Source of the DNA: Prorocentrum cordatum
Lineage: Eukaryota > Sar > Dinophyceae > Prorocentrales > Prorocentraceae
Direction of reading: 5' to 3'
Length of the DNA stretch: 64,000 bases
NCBI GenBank assembly: GCA_963575745.1
Contig: CAUYUJ010017849.1
Coordinates: forward strand, 62,001-126,000
Of this stretch, positions 10,940 through 22,493 are shown piece by piece (the first letter of the stretch is position 1; every line of letters begins with the position of its first letter). Made by a program: the position numbers and the translations under genes. The notes under the pieces are model-generated. The model was not told where the DNA came from. It searched no databases and saw only the letters and a program-made list of their open reading frames with translations.

Positions 10940-12144
10940 GACGTTGGGGGTGGAGGGGGTTTGTCCGCTAACGCACCAGTTTTTCAACTGCCAACTGAAC
11001 CACTGTGGCTCTTTCTTCGCTTTCCGCGCACTCGTTGCTTGGATCGTAAACTATCCGAACACCGTGTCACAAAAAAACTCGCCCTCCATGCGAAACGGCT
11101 TCTGCAACGAAGCTGGTCGCTTCTTGCTCTGGTTCGGTGCTCTGGTCAAACGAGGTCGTGTGCCCCCCCGACCTCTTAAGCATGAACTGCCTGACAGACA
11201 ACTAGAGAAGCCACGAAGGCTCCGTAACCATTGTATCCGGACTCGCGTTGCCCCCACCAGCTGGGCGCCGCTGCTGAAGGCGCCCGGCTGGCATGTACCC
11301 GGCGCAAGGAATATATTTTGATCTACGGCTTCCCAACTTGGCCACGCCGCCGACACTAGGTCACGTCTGCGTCGTTCTCGGCCCATTGCTGGTTGCCGAA
11401 CCGCGAATCATCATTGTGGATTCCTTGTGCACGATGACCGCTCTTGTGCGGATTGGGCGCGATATCCAGTCGGACACGCCCCCTCACGACGGCTGTCTTT
11501 TAGCCGGCGTCGAGGTCAGATTCTGACCAGTGGGAATTCTGATTTTTGGTCAGCCCATGCCATGTACTGTTCCTCCGCCATCGATGTGACACCACAGCCG
11601 CGCATCAAATATGTACGGGGCGTGTCCACACGAATTGCACCCAGCGTTGTGGATGAACCCTTGACGAGAATACACATGCACACTTGTCTCAGAGCGCGTG
11701 CATGGTACACGTATTGATGTGTGGGCCAAAAGCACGTAGATCTTGCTCGGTAGCGCTTGATGTGTGCATGGGTGACCTGTGCACTGCCAGCGAGCATGAT
11801 TTATTTTCGTGTCTATGGATCCATGCTACTTCCATTGTTTGTGGCATTCGTGGGACGGCCAAGGTGTTCAGCATGCTTGTGATGGTTTTGTACAGTGCAT
11901 TGTGACTCCATATGGTGCGAAAGCATCTGCATATACAGGGTCGTTGCCGTGAAACCAAGCTGATTGTTTAGGTGTCCAAGACCCGTGTGGTGTGCTGCCG
12001 TTCATTGGCTTACTCTTGCTTTCTGGCATCGTACTGATGCGTGCGAACCTGCCGACACTTTGCTAGGACCCCCAACTGTATTCTGCGGTTGCTCGTGATT
12101 TCGCCACTAATGCTGTACATACATTTATCGATGTGAATATATAT
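10940..12144. other. no gene seen
   Basis: Near 10970-11040 there is a decayed match to the 83-bp family A core (CTGTGGCTCTTTCTTCG, then TTCCGCGCACTCGTTG). The rest is unique sequence without a supported frame. Confidence 0.4.
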
Positions 12145-12189
12145 ATATATATACACATACATACATACATACATACATACATACATACA

Positions 12190-12278
<89 letters not shown>

Positions 12279-12279
12279 G

Positions 12280-12310
<31 letters not shown>

Positions 12311-12400
12311 GTATGCATATACATATACATGTACATACATACATACATACATACTTGCATGCATACATACGTACATACATACATACATACATACATATCT
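12145..12400. repeat. TACATA / TACA microsatellite
   Basis: A mixed array of TACA tetramers and ATACAT hexamers, flanked on the left by TA dinucleotides. Minus-strand MYVCMYV frames are repeat products. Confidence 0.95.
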
Positions 12401-12539
12401 CTCTATATAGATATATGGGTTACATGTCTACAAATACACTTGTATACATGCTGTACGCGCCCGGCTCAACTGTTCTAGCGTGATTTGGAGCGCCTCGCTT
12501 GCACATGGTATTTTGGCATGTCCTTAGGCCCACCTGTCT

Positions 12540-12700
12540 CCTCTGCCTCCCCCCCCTTCATTCGCCCTCCCTCCTCCCTCCTCCTCCTCCTCCTCTTCCC
12601 TCTTCCCTCTTCCCTGCTCCTCCTCGGTCCTCCTCACTCCCCTTCCTATGAATCCTCCCCGTCCAATGTGTCCTCTTCCCTCCTGTTGCTTGAGGGAGAA
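12540..12700. repeat. CCT/TCC polypyrimidine tract
   Basis: Imperfect CCTCCT and CCTCTTCC repeats on the plus strand, homopurine on the minus strand. No gene. Confidence 0.7.
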
Positions 12701-12775
12701 GACGGGAGCGAACGTCATGACTCAAGAGAAGGCGTCAAACGCCAGTGCCGCCACACACGAGGAACCAAGCAACAT

Positions 12776-12985
12776 ACTGCCAGAAATCACACTAATAGAA
12801 ACCAGACAATCTATCAGAAGCCAAGCGGACACTGAAAACTGACTGCCAGAAACTACACTAATCAAATTAAGTGCCGGAAACTAACTGGAATCTGAAACCA
12901 ACAACAATAATCAAGCTAACTGACTGCCAGCAATCAAGCGGAAACTAGCCAAACTATCAGACATCGACCTAACAGAAATTAAGCA
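12776..12985 (+). repeat. degenerate GAAACTA-rich tandem repeat
   Basis: Recurring blocks CTGCCAGAAATCACACTA, GCCAAACTATCAG and GAAACTAACTGGAA are spaced irregularly at about 25-60 bp. No gene. Confidence 0.5.
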
Positions 12986-13474
12986 ATGCTGCCCTGCCCT
13001 TTCATCCATTGCAGCTGGCGGAGGGGGGAGAAGGGAGGGAGGGAGGACGGCGCGAGGCCGCGAGATGATGGGCGGCAGTGCCGGCGATTCTTCGCAGATG
13101 GGCACGAAGCGTGCACAGTCTACTGCGATGCCCCTCCCATGACAAGCACGGTAAAAGGAACTACGACTTGGATATACACCTCCCACGGCTATACATCATC
13201 ACAGACGCGGAGCGAAACGCACGCCCAACAGAGGCGACAGAGGGAGCAGGAGAAGGAGGATGAGGGCGGGGGGGGGGAACCTTACCGAGCAAGTCTGCCG
13301 TGACTTACACGCGCGGATTTCGGTGCCTCGCGCCAGATCGAAAGGAGGGCACCCAAGTGGTCCCACCGCGTGTAATGTGCGACATGTTACGAGGAGGAGC
13401 AATCCTCCTTCCTTCCTCCTCTCTCATCCCTTCTCCCTGCTCCCTCCTCCTCCAACCCAGTGGCATCCCATGCT

Positions 13475-14060
13475 GCCAGTACGAGACGGCAGGCAGTGGC
13501 AGCAGCGATTGTCAGTGCGAGAAGGCAGGCAGTGGCAGTAGCGGCGGTCAGTGGAAGAAGGCAGGCAATGGCTTCAGTGGTTGTCGTCGCCAGGAGGCAG
13601 CTGTAGAAGCGAATCACCATCAATTACAAGACTGTGGCCAGTTCGTACGAGAAAGAAGACCGTGGCAGTCGATGTTGTCAGCGCGAGAAGGTAGGCTGTT
13701 CACCCGAAGCGCGCCAATGTGGATGTGGAGCATCCCCCCTTCAAGCCTGACGCCAAACTTGTCGAAGACGGGCCAGGAGCTAAACATCACCAGCATGAGC
13801 TGAGCACCAATGGTATACGGTGGCATCATGGACTGTCAATGCGAGGGTGCAAGCAAGCACTGGTAGCAGCGGTCGTCGCAACCCGATGGCGAAGCAGGAA
13901 CATCCCATCGTCAGCTACTCTGTTGGTGGGACCAGCACGTGGGACAAGGCCGGCAGTGGCAGCATGGTCTGCCTGTGTGAGAACGCAGGCAGTGACATAA
14001 AGTGGACTATTAACCTCAGCCGCCGCCAGAGGCATACGTACGCAGGTGCCAACCAAGATC
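13475..14060 (+). repeat. GTGCGAGAAGGCAGGCAGTGG repeat, array 1
   Basis: Units of about 30-36 bp carry AGTGCGAGAAGGCAGGC, AGTGGCAGCAGCGG. They are clearest at 13475-13590 and become diffuse towards 14060. The family reappears at 16485-17370. Confidence 0.7.
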
Positions 14061-14149
14061 AGCAGCGTCATCTATACTGTACCGACTCGAAAGCGCGTGC
14101 CAGAAAGGCGCGGGATCCAATGACCCAAAACTGGCGCTGGCCGGCCCCG

Positions 14150-15385
14150 TTGGGCTCTACGACGGCTTCTGAGGGCCCTAAGACGGCCCAAGATGGCCCG
14201 AAACGCCCCCAGACGTTCCAAAAGGTCGCCAATTTGGCTTTCAAGCGGCCCCACGGTGCCGGAAGACTGCCCAAGAGAGCTCCAATTGGCATCCAATAAG
14301 GGCCCTTAGAGGCCAACATCATTGATTTCCCATCGGTTCGTGAAAGGTTTCAGCGTTCTCGCCGTTTCGGAGTCTCCACGCTCCAAGCCGGCCCGAAGGC
14401 GTCCAAGATCTCGCCAAGATGCCCCAAGAGGCCACCAAGAGAGCTTCCAGACAGCCCAAGAGGGCCGCAAGACGGCCCAAGGGGACCCCAAGACGGCCCC
14501 AAGAGGGGGAGCTCGAAGAAACATTTCGCGCCCTCCGCTCCAGAATGATCCCAGAAGCCCCCAGCTAGCGCCCACGAGGCCCCCCAGACGCCCAAGAAGG
14601 CCTCACCGAGCTAGAAGACGACCCAACAGGTCTCCAAGAGACAACAAAGAAGGGCCCCAATAAGGCAAAATCATTGAGTTCCCACAGGACTTTGACGGGT
14701 CTCAGCGTTCTCGCCTTTTCGGAGTCTCCACGCTCCGAGGTGGCCCCGGGGCGCTCAAGATCGCGCCAAAATGACCCAATAGGCTCCGCAGAGAGCTCCC
14801 AGACAGCCCAAGAGGGTCCCAAGACGGCCCAAGAGGCCCCAAGACGGCCCAAGATGACCCCAAGAGGGCCCCAAAAGGGGGAACTCGAAGTAACATTTCG
14901 CGCCCTCCGCTCCAGCATGATCCCAGAAACCGCCAGCTGGTCCCCAAGAGGCCTCCCAGACGTCCTAGAAGGCCTCACAATGATGGAAGACGGCCCAAGA
15001 ATAGCCCCAAGAGGCCCCACGGAGGGTCCCGAGAGGCCAAAATCATTGGTTTCCCTTTGGTTTTGAAAGGTTTCAGCGTTCTCGCCTCTTCGGTGTCTCC
15101 ACGCTCCAAGCCAACCCCGGGGCGCCCAAGATCGCGCCAAGATGACCCAATAGGCCCCGCTGAGAGCTGCGAGGCAACCCAAGAGGGCCGCAAGCCAGCC
15201 AAAGAGGCCCCAAGACGGCCCAAGATGACCCCAAGAGGGCCCCACGAGGGGGAACTCAAAGTAACACTTCGCGCCCTCCGCTCCAGGATGATCTCCGAAA
15301 CCGCCAGTCCCTCGAAATGCCCAAATCACGTCCCAAGAGGCACTCGATAGGCCGCAATACACACCCAAAACCGCCTCCAAGATGC
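14150..15385 (+). repeat. ~360-bp tandem repeat with CCAAGAGGC filler
   Basis: Three long units begin near 14311, 14667 and 15038. Each starts with AATCATTGRTTTCCC, then AGCGTTCTCGCC, TTTCGGAGTCTCCACGCTCC, and a GATCGCGCCAAGATG segment. Each continues into many 10-12 bp units of CCCAAGAGGCCCC or AAGACGGCCC. The same head occurs inverted near 27358-27440 and 27815-27880, and decayed near 54925-55010, so this is a dispersed family. Long frames on both strands are by-products. Confidence 0.85.
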
Positions 15386-16484
15386 TTCCGATGGAAGGTC
15401 TCTCAACGAGCTCTGGGACCGCGCCGGCCACCCAGGAGCATAAGGCGCCCATGTGCCTCTTCTTTTCTCTCCCATCCTTGGCAAAGGCTCCGGGTCTGAA
15501 TGGGCGACTTTTTTTTACGACGACATGGGAGCTGTTACGGACTAAACTAGTTCCACAGGTGGGGTGTCCACGTGTGGCGGGTGCGACCGCAACACGAGCA
15601 CCTAAGGCCCTGAATGGTACCGCCGTGCCCGCTAAAAGACTGAATGCATTCCTTGCTCGTCGCTGCAGTGTCGAGTCGAGCTGCCTCTTGCCTGCTATGC
15701 ATGGCCTGACGCTTCAACGGTGCAGCTCGCTGTATGCGGGCTGGCATGCGCTGTGCGTTGGAAAACCCTGAAGGGCGGCTCTAGGATGGCCTCACATTGG
15801 CCAAAGCTGAAGACTTACAGACAAACGAAAATCCTGCTATGGCGGGGAACGAGAGATGGGGGGAGGGGAATGCTTCTCATCACCTACTCCTCGGGGAAAG
15901 CAGGAAAGAGGAGGGAGTGAATAGGAGTCTAGCTACGGCTCTGGACGAGGGGGGCCTTAGTGGGGACCTCTTAGGGCACATCATGAGAATAAAAATTCAG
16001 CAGCCTCCTCGTCAGCGGCCAGATCATGGGTCTGAACCTCGGGATCTGCATTATCTGAGGGGAGGTCACTAGTGTGATGTGCGGGGTCCGTCTCAGGAGC
16101 TACTGAGGGCCTCACTGCAGGGAGTATGCCGCCAGATACGAAACGTATCATCCTGTCATTCGTCGAAAGTGGTCCAACCATGTCGATATCTCCTCCTCCA
16201 GCCAGCCCGCTGGGGCTGGGCCCAGGTGGTGCTTCGCGATCCCCTCTGAGCGTAGGCCAGCTCTCCCCAGCCCACGCAGCCCGCGCACATCCTCCGACCT
16301 CCTCGGACGGCCACAGCCACCATGGAACATCGTTAGACCAGGAGGCCCGCTGTTGCTTCTGAATTTCCAGCCTTGGTCCTAATACAGCCTCAAGGTGGCT
16401 CAAGATCATCCTGGGGCGACCCAAAACGCCCCCATTACCCGAAGGCGGCAACACGAAACACGAAGTAGACAACAACAGCGTCAG
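15386..16484. other. no gene seen
   Basis: Unique-looking sequence with no recognisable domain. The longest minus frame (164 aa at 15981-16475) has no motif I recognise and no codon bias distinct from its surroundings. Confidence 0.4.
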
Positions 16485-17370
16485 CGCACAGCAAGAGCAA
16501 ACAGCAGCAGCAGCAGGTAGCGGTCAGCAGCACGCACCGAGCAGACGTGGCCATCAGCAGCACTCTTCAGCCACAAGCAACAACGACACGCAGCATCGGC
16601 AAGCATTACCAACACCATGCAACAGCGGCAACAAGCAACACCACGCAGAGGCATGCGCCGAGTGCGAGGGTCGAGCCCCACGTTGCAATGACACCCCTAG
16701 AAGTCCCAACACGCTTCACCCCGCAAGTTGATGTAATCTAATGATCAGCCCTAGTCATATACAATGCTGGGAGCTGTTCGTGCGAGGAAGCAAGCGCTGG
16801 CAGTAGGTGAGCCATTAACTGTAGCCGCAGCCAGAAACATGAGCAGGGGCCAATCAATATCAGCAGGACCATCATATACAATGCTTGGAACAGTTCCTGC
16901 GAGAAGGCAAACAGTTGCAGCAATGACCATCAATGCGAGAAGGCAGGCGGATGCATCAGCTGTTGTCGGAGCTCCAGGGCGAAGCAATGGTGGACGCTCC
17001 TGGGCCACAGTGCAGCAGAGTTAAACTCGTGCGAGACATAATGATCTGCCAGTGCGAGAAGACAGACAATGGCAGCAGCGGTTGCCAGTGCGAGAAGGCA
17101 GGCGGTGGCAGCAGCGGTTGGCGGTGCTCGAAGGCAACGCGTGAGTGCAGCATCATCAGCTAACAAGCTGGGGTCAGCTCGTGCGAGAAAGTAGGCATTG
17201 GCAGCAGCGGGTGTCAGTTGTCAGGAGCAAGACTGGAGCACCACCAGCTACAATGTTGATTTCAGCTCGTGCGAGAAAGCATGCAATGGCAACAGCGTCG
17301 GCTAGAGCGATGATGCAACGACCGAACGTTAGATGCAAGACCACACATCATCAATTACGATGCTGGGTTC
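16485..17370 (+). repeat. GTGCGAGAAGGCAGGCAGTGG repeat, array 2
   Basis: The same family as 13475-14060: CAGTGCGAGAAGGCAGGC and GGTGGCAGCAGCGGTTG recur, with larger spacing and an additional CAGCTCGTGCGAGAAAG variant. Some units carry an ATACAATGCT spacer (for example near 16759 and 16876). Confidence 0.7.
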
Positions 17371-19715
17371 CGCTCGCGTGCTTCTAGGACGATGAATGGC
17401 GAAAACTATGTTACTCTCATCATACTTAAGGACCACATCCCAGAAATGATTTCGAGCATCCGGAAAAGTGTCGAAAGAGTGTCGAAACAATGTCGAAGCA
17501 ATGCCGGACGAAAATCTCCCAGGGCCCGACACGTGAAATCATCGGGTTTCGCTACTTTTTTTGTGCTCGAAATTCTTTCTGGTGAACAAGGCTACAGTAG
17601 GTTGGACCATCATATGGCGAGGATGAGATCAGGTACAAGGCGGGCGTCCAATTCGATACCACCCCTGCTCATCAGCTGCGGTGCTGGCATCAGCTCGTGC
17701 GGGGCAAGGCTAGCAAGCCCTTGCGAAGACCACCGTCAAACAGAATCGACGCGTCGCCACGGGAGGGCCTCGGGAGAGGTATGCACCCATCGCCGACGCC
17801 TCCTGCTTGGGCGGGATCCGCTACGGTCTGGTAGCGAGTTCCTAGCGAACTACTCCTCCTCGCTCCTTGGTCATGCCTCCTGTCTCCTCTCCTCTCCTCC
17901 TCCTCCTCCTTCTCCTCCTCCTCATCGCACTCCTCTAGTGCCCCTGGCATCCCGCCCTACCTTCTGCATCTGTCCGAGGATCATCGGCGACATCCGACTA
18001 TTTGCCGATTAGTACATATCATGCTTGCCCTGCGTAAGGATGCGCTAGGATGGTGTCAAGGTCCAGGCTGCAATTGGTCACCCCAATACTGGATCAAGAC
18101 GGCCACGGGACTTCCGAACGGCGTATCTGAAATCACCGATGAGCCTTCCAGGATATCCGTGGGCCTTTCCCAACACTCTGTAGCACTCCTCGGAATTAGA
18201 TGCTGTTCCCCTGGACGTAGAATCGCTGAGCTCCAAAATTAAAACTGCTTGCACTGGCTGTCTCGTCATCGCACTTTTTTCAATGGTGATTCCTGTATGT
18301 CTCCCTTTGGATGAATAGAGACCTGCCCCTGGACAAACATGCATATGTTTCTATCCGCTGGCGACTAAGAAACGATGACGCAACTCACCCTGTCTATCCT
18401 CCTCGAGTGCAGCGTACCGGGTGCGCCGCGATGGCCCCCCTGAACAAATTCTCGGCCACAAACCTCTGCGCCGGGCTCCACCTGGGCAACGGCGGGTGTC
18501 CAGTTCGGCCCAGGCAGCGGCTGTTCATGGGGCGCGGCGAGAGACACCGGCATTCAAAATCTAGCGAACATGCAACGCTTGCTAAAATAATAGTGACAAC
18601 TCCCAAATCAACTTGATCTTCACGCACGCCGTTGTTGAGTCGAGCGCGCGCTAATACAAATGGCTCGTGCCATGACTACCCACGCGCACATCCTTGCGAG
18701 CAAATGCGTAGCGAATGGCGCACCTTGCCAGAGTCTGAAAGCAAGCACGTACGCGCAAAAGTTTGCGTACAATGTGCAGCGAAAGGCGTGCAGAGGCGCC
18801 GTGAGCGAGCCCTGCGCAACAGCGGATCCAGCATGGCAAACACATTCTGGCCGCCGAACCTGCGCGGGGCCAATACCCTGAGAAAAAAGTGGTCTCGACG
18901 TGCTTCCATCGTCCGACTTGACCGTTTGACCTTGATCGAGGGCCGCCTGGGGCAGCTGCTGCAGAACCGGCAACACCCAGTGCAGACCACCGTATAAACT
19001 AATATTTTGGATAATCTTCGTGCACGCGCAAACCTCGGTCAGAACATCCCCACGGGCCACACGTGCTTCTACAAAACGATCTCCCCAACAAGCAACTGTT
19101 ACACAAATGAAATCGCCGAAAAACCCTGGGCACTTCAAGGACCGTGGCCACAATCATCCGCAACCGCTAAGGACAGTTAGCCTAAAATCGCTAGCCCATC
19201 ATCATGACCAAGCAAGCGAAAAAGAGAAGTGAATATGGTCGAACGGATATTGGCTCTGTGTGTGTGCACCCTCTTTGACCCAACCGACAACTTGTAGCAA
19301 AAAGTAACGCACTAAGGCGGTCAAGATATAATTATGCACGGTGCAGGGCAGTTGGAAGGAGCTGGTCAAGCCCACGCGGGCTCTGGGATGACAGAACACA
19401 CACGTAATAAGATGCTACTGGAAACGTAGGCGAGAAACGGAGGGGAACAGGGGTGAAAGAGAGGAAGTGAACGGGCGGACGACATAACGCATAACTATTA
19501 TTACCACTTGTCCTTTGGTGCGTGAGCGCTCATCAAATAGAAAGGTTCGAAGGCCCCGAAGGCGTGAACAGCGTGAAGGGACGGCCGCCGCGGCTGCGCA
19601 TGAGCAACTACGCATCGCTGCATGCATGCGGCAAGGTAAGGCCCCACCAGTTCACGCCATTAGAGAAGTAAGGTAGGCAAACGCGGAGCCATCACAGGTC
19701 AAAGAGCAGATGTGT
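17371..19715. other. no supported gene; two weak coding-like patches
   Basis: A CTC-rich tract lies at 17880-17930. Minus-strand frames at 18078-18344 (88 aa) and 18620-19153 (177 aa) have mixed amino-acid composition without low complexity, but no domain I recognise. The plus frame 18632-18997 is equally plausible, so no call is made. Confidence 0.35.
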
Positions 19716-20480
19716 TAAGAGCGTCGCAGCTGCTAGTGGTACTGCCGGCTCCCATCGAGTGGGGAACACGCGTCCTACTAGTTGCGATGTTGCTTCTGCC
19801 TGCGGTATTGCTGCTTCCCGCCGTACTGGTGCTGCTGGATGCTCTGACGTTGCTTTGACGGGTGCTGCCTGTTCCCATGGTGCTAGAGACAGTTGTGCTG
19901 CTGGATGCCCTGGTGCTGTTGCGAGAGTGAAATTGCGATTCGTATTGCGTTGGGGGGGATGACGCTGCCAAATGCGCTGATGCGTTTGCTCACGGTACTG
20001 CGAATTTCAGCCGCGCCGGAGTGAGAGCTGCTGGTGGAGACGCTGGCCCTACTTCGAGCGAGTGGTGCTGCCGATTCCTGCCTTTCTTGGATCACGCTGG
20101 TGCTGTTGCGATGTGCTGTTGCCGTTCCCACATATTGGAGACAATGTGCTGGAAACGCTGGTGCTGGATGCGTCGGTGGTGCTGCCTATCCCCATCGTGT
20201 TGTCAACAATGTCGCTGCTGGATGTACGGTGCTGCTGTGACAGGCCCAGCTTGTTCCTATCAATCCGGAATCCACGGTGATGCTGGATAAGGTGGTGATG
20301 CTGCGAACAGCACAGATGATTCCCGTTGTGCTGGTGCTGCTGGATGTTCTGACGCTGCTTCGAATGGTCCTACATGTTCCCATCGTGCCGGAGGCAATGG
20401 TGCTGCTGCGTATAAATCTGCGATTCGTATGGCACTGGGGGCAATGACGGTGCCGTATGTTCTGGTGCTGTATCGTAGCC
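19716..20480 (+). repeat. diverged GGTGCTGCTGGATG repeat
   Basis: Blocks of GTGCTGCTGGATGYTCTGACG, GCTGCTTC and TTCCCATSGTGCTG recur at roughly 50-110 bp spacing. Divergence is high and units are rearranged. Ser/Thr-rich minus frames are repeat products. Confidence 0.6.
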
Positions 20481-20929
20481 AGATAGATCGTGGCCGATCC
20501 CCGTCTCACGGCGCCATCAACCCAACTGCAACGAACCATCGCGCCAATGGTGGCGTACGCCCACATGACACACTGTATTACCAATCTTCCGATCAGTACA
20601 CGGTCGTACGTCCGCGGGCGACACGCGACTACGAAACTGACGAGAGAAAAACGTGCTGGTAATGCGATTTAATCGCATGCCCGTTGTACTGTCGCTATCC
20701 GTGGCTCGTGTTTTTCAGGAACGGTCCAATCAATGATCTGCATCGCCGACGTACAAGTCAATTCGTGGACATATTCTGCTTGCTGAGACGCGAGGGCACG
20801 TTCACCAAAACTTTGGCAAGAGCCCATACTGAGACTTTGATGGGGATAGCTGCCTGAATGTAGAAGTATCAGCCAGCGCAAACTCCAAATAAATCAGAAG
20901 ACCGACATGAAGCGGACTGGTATGGACTG

Positions 20930-21140
20930 AAGTAGACTGGACTGGAATAGACTGGGCTGGACGGAAGTAAATTCCACTCAACTCTTCTCTACTCTGCTCT
21001 ATTGTACCCGACTCTGCTATACCATCTACCATACTCTACTCTGCCCTACCCTGCTCTGCTCTAACACTACTTTACCCTGCCCTGCACTACCCTAACTCTA
21101 CTCTACCCGATGTACACTACTCTGCTCTACTGCCCTACTC
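20930..21140 (+). repeat. ACTGGA then CTCTAC pentamer repeat
   Basis: GACTGGACTGGAATAGACTGG units change at about 20975 into CTCTACTCTGC units. The latter composition recurs at 23155-23380 and 24900-25480. It ends exactly where the leader-like sequence begins at 21141. Confidence 0.8.
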
Positions 21141-21162
21141 TCCGTAGCCATGTTGGCTCATG
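21141..21162 (+). other. spliced-leader relic (20/22 match)
   Basis: The 22 nt match DinoSL (DCCGTAG followed by CCATTTTGGCTCAAG) at 20 positions; position 12 is G for T and position 21 is T for A. A genomic leader copy marks the 5' end of a retroposed, formerly trans-spliced mRNA. Coding-like sequence on the same strand follows from about 21640. The match includes the first seven leader bases, which most older relics lose. Confidence 0.7.
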
Positions 21163-21279
21163 CCCGTCTGCAGGCCCTGCTCCACTGGACTTTGTCCCTC
21201 GGCGCACCCCCATCCCCGGCGGGCGTGAGGACCTTGGGGTTGAGCAGGGACCGACCGTCCCGGCATTCCTATAGTCCTA

Positions 21280-21402
21280 CCACGAAATGTTCTTAGACCC
21301 CCCAAAATGTTCTGATAATAAAAACAAGGTTCTTAGAACATTCCCCGATGTGTTAAACCAAACCGCTCCCAGCCAGAAAGGTTCTCTAAGAACATTTCGT
21401 GG
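21280..21402. mobile_element. 123-bp foldback element, 18-bp perfect inverted repeat
   Basis: CCACGAAATGTTCTTAGA at 21280-21297 is the exact inverse of 21385-21402. A further GTTCTTAGAACATT palindrome lies between the arms. No clear target duplication flanks it. It could be a small non-autonomous DNA element or an intron-forming insertion, since it lies between a leader relic and coding-like sequence. Confidence 0.65.
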
Positions 21403-21639
21403 AAACCACAAAAGGCTCTCATAACATTGCCTGGTAGGGCTGTAGGCACGCCAGGACGCTTCGCCACTGCTTGACTGGGGGGGCGGGGGGGAAAAGGCCT
21501 TCGCCCACGGAGGTGGTGGCACGGAAAGGGCCGAGCCTTCCTCCCGCCTGGGCGCTCTGCCGAGGGGCCCGCCGTGCCTCGCGGGAAGGAAGGGGCGCGC
21601 GGGCCCCGGCCGACCGCGCCGCGGCCAGGCGCCTTGGAC

Positions 21640-21704
21640 GAGCTCGGGGTCGTCCGCGGACGGCTGGCGGCGGCGGAGGCGGCCCTGGAGATCTGCACCT
21701 AGAC
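21640..21704 (+). CDS. coding-like fragment, possible exon
   Basis: One frame reads LDELGVVRGRLAAAEAALE then ICT and a TAG at about 21700. Nearly every codon ends in G or C, as expected for genes in this genome. It stops just before the inverted-repeat element at 21705 and may be the 5' neighbour of the 21855 segment. No domain recognised. A splice donor is not evident. Confidence 0.3.
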
Positions 21705-21853
21705 GAGCGCGTTCCACTACTCACAGAGTAACTGCTCGCAAATGGCCTGGATCCCCCGCGGGGGATCTACAATAAAAATTTCATCAAAACAGACATGTGC
21801 TTTCTTTTCGGACGTTTGCAAGTAGGTGCTGTACGAGGTAGTGGAACGCGCTC
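21705..21853. mobile_element. 149-bp foldback element, 16-bp perfect inverted repeat
   Basis: GAGCGCGTTCCACTAC at 21705-21720 is the exact inverse of 21838-21853. The interior holds a pyrimidine-rich stretch ending TTTGCAAG near 21832, resembling a 3' splice site. Coding-like sequence lies immediately on both sides, so an intron-forming insertion (introner) is possible. No obvious direct repeat flanks it. Confidence 0.55.
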
Positions 21854-21854
21854 G

Positions 21855-22493
21855 GTGAGCACCGGCGACGCGGAGGTGGCGCAGCGGCTCAGGGCTCTCA
21901 TGCCGGCCATGCCGGCTTTACTGCGCGGAGCGGGGCCCACATGGTTGGAGAAGCTGCGGAAGAATGTCGCCCTCCACGCCGACGCTGGCGCCGGCGTGAT
22001 CGACGTGGCTGCGGCGGACGCCGCAGTGCTCCGCAGTGCCCAGCGTGGGCTCCGCCTCGAAGCACGATGCGAGGAGGTCGTCCCAGGCACCACGCGTGTC
22101 TCTGAGGAGGCGGACTTCGTGCCTGGCGTCTGGAGCGTGCTGCCCGAGGAGCCCTTTTCCTTCGTCGTTGAGGTCGGCTCCGAGTTCTCCGATGTTGTGG
22201 AGGATATACAAGTAGCAGTGCCTTCAGAGCGTCGAGGTCTTGAGGAGCAGTCCGACGCGAAGCCGTTCGACCTCGTCGAGCACCTGGCATGGCAGCAGCA
22301 GTGGCTGGAGACGCGCTCCCAATATCATCCGCCGTCGCCGACCCTTTCCTTGGAAGCGGAGCTGAGCGTCGTGTGTCGGTGGAAGCGGCTTGTGCGTCCC
22401 CCCCTTCGCTTCGCAAGGCGTGCAGCAGGCGGACATCGCCGCGCAGTCGTTCGCCGAGGCGAGGGAGCAGTCGACGGGCGCGCTGGCGTGTAA
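21855..22493 (+). CDS. unrecognised coding-like segment
   Basis: From about VSTGDAEVAQ the frame runs for over 170 codons with strong G/C third positions and a normal mix of residues (for example WSVLPEEPFSFVVEVGSEF). Near the C7 run at 22398-22404 the likely coding frame shifts: the continuing frame becomes Arg-rich, while another frame gives CVPPFASQGVQQADIAAQSF followed by AEAREQS. This could be a one-base lesion, an assembly error or a splice junction; CTGCCACCCCCAG near 22511 would suit a 3' splice site. No domain recognised. Together with the leader relic at 21141 it may be the remainder of a retroposed gene. Confidence 0.4.
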   Translation: MSTGDAEVAQRLRALMPAMPALLRGAGPTWLEKLRKNVALHADAGAGVIDVAAADAAVLRSAQRGLRLEARCEEVVPGTTRVSEEADFVPGVWSVLPEEPFSFVVEVGSEFSDVVEDIQVAVPSERRGLEEQSDAKPFDLVEHLAWQQQWLETRSQYHPPSPTLSLEAELSVVCRWKRLVRPPLRFARRAAGGHRRAVVRRGEGAVDGRAGV

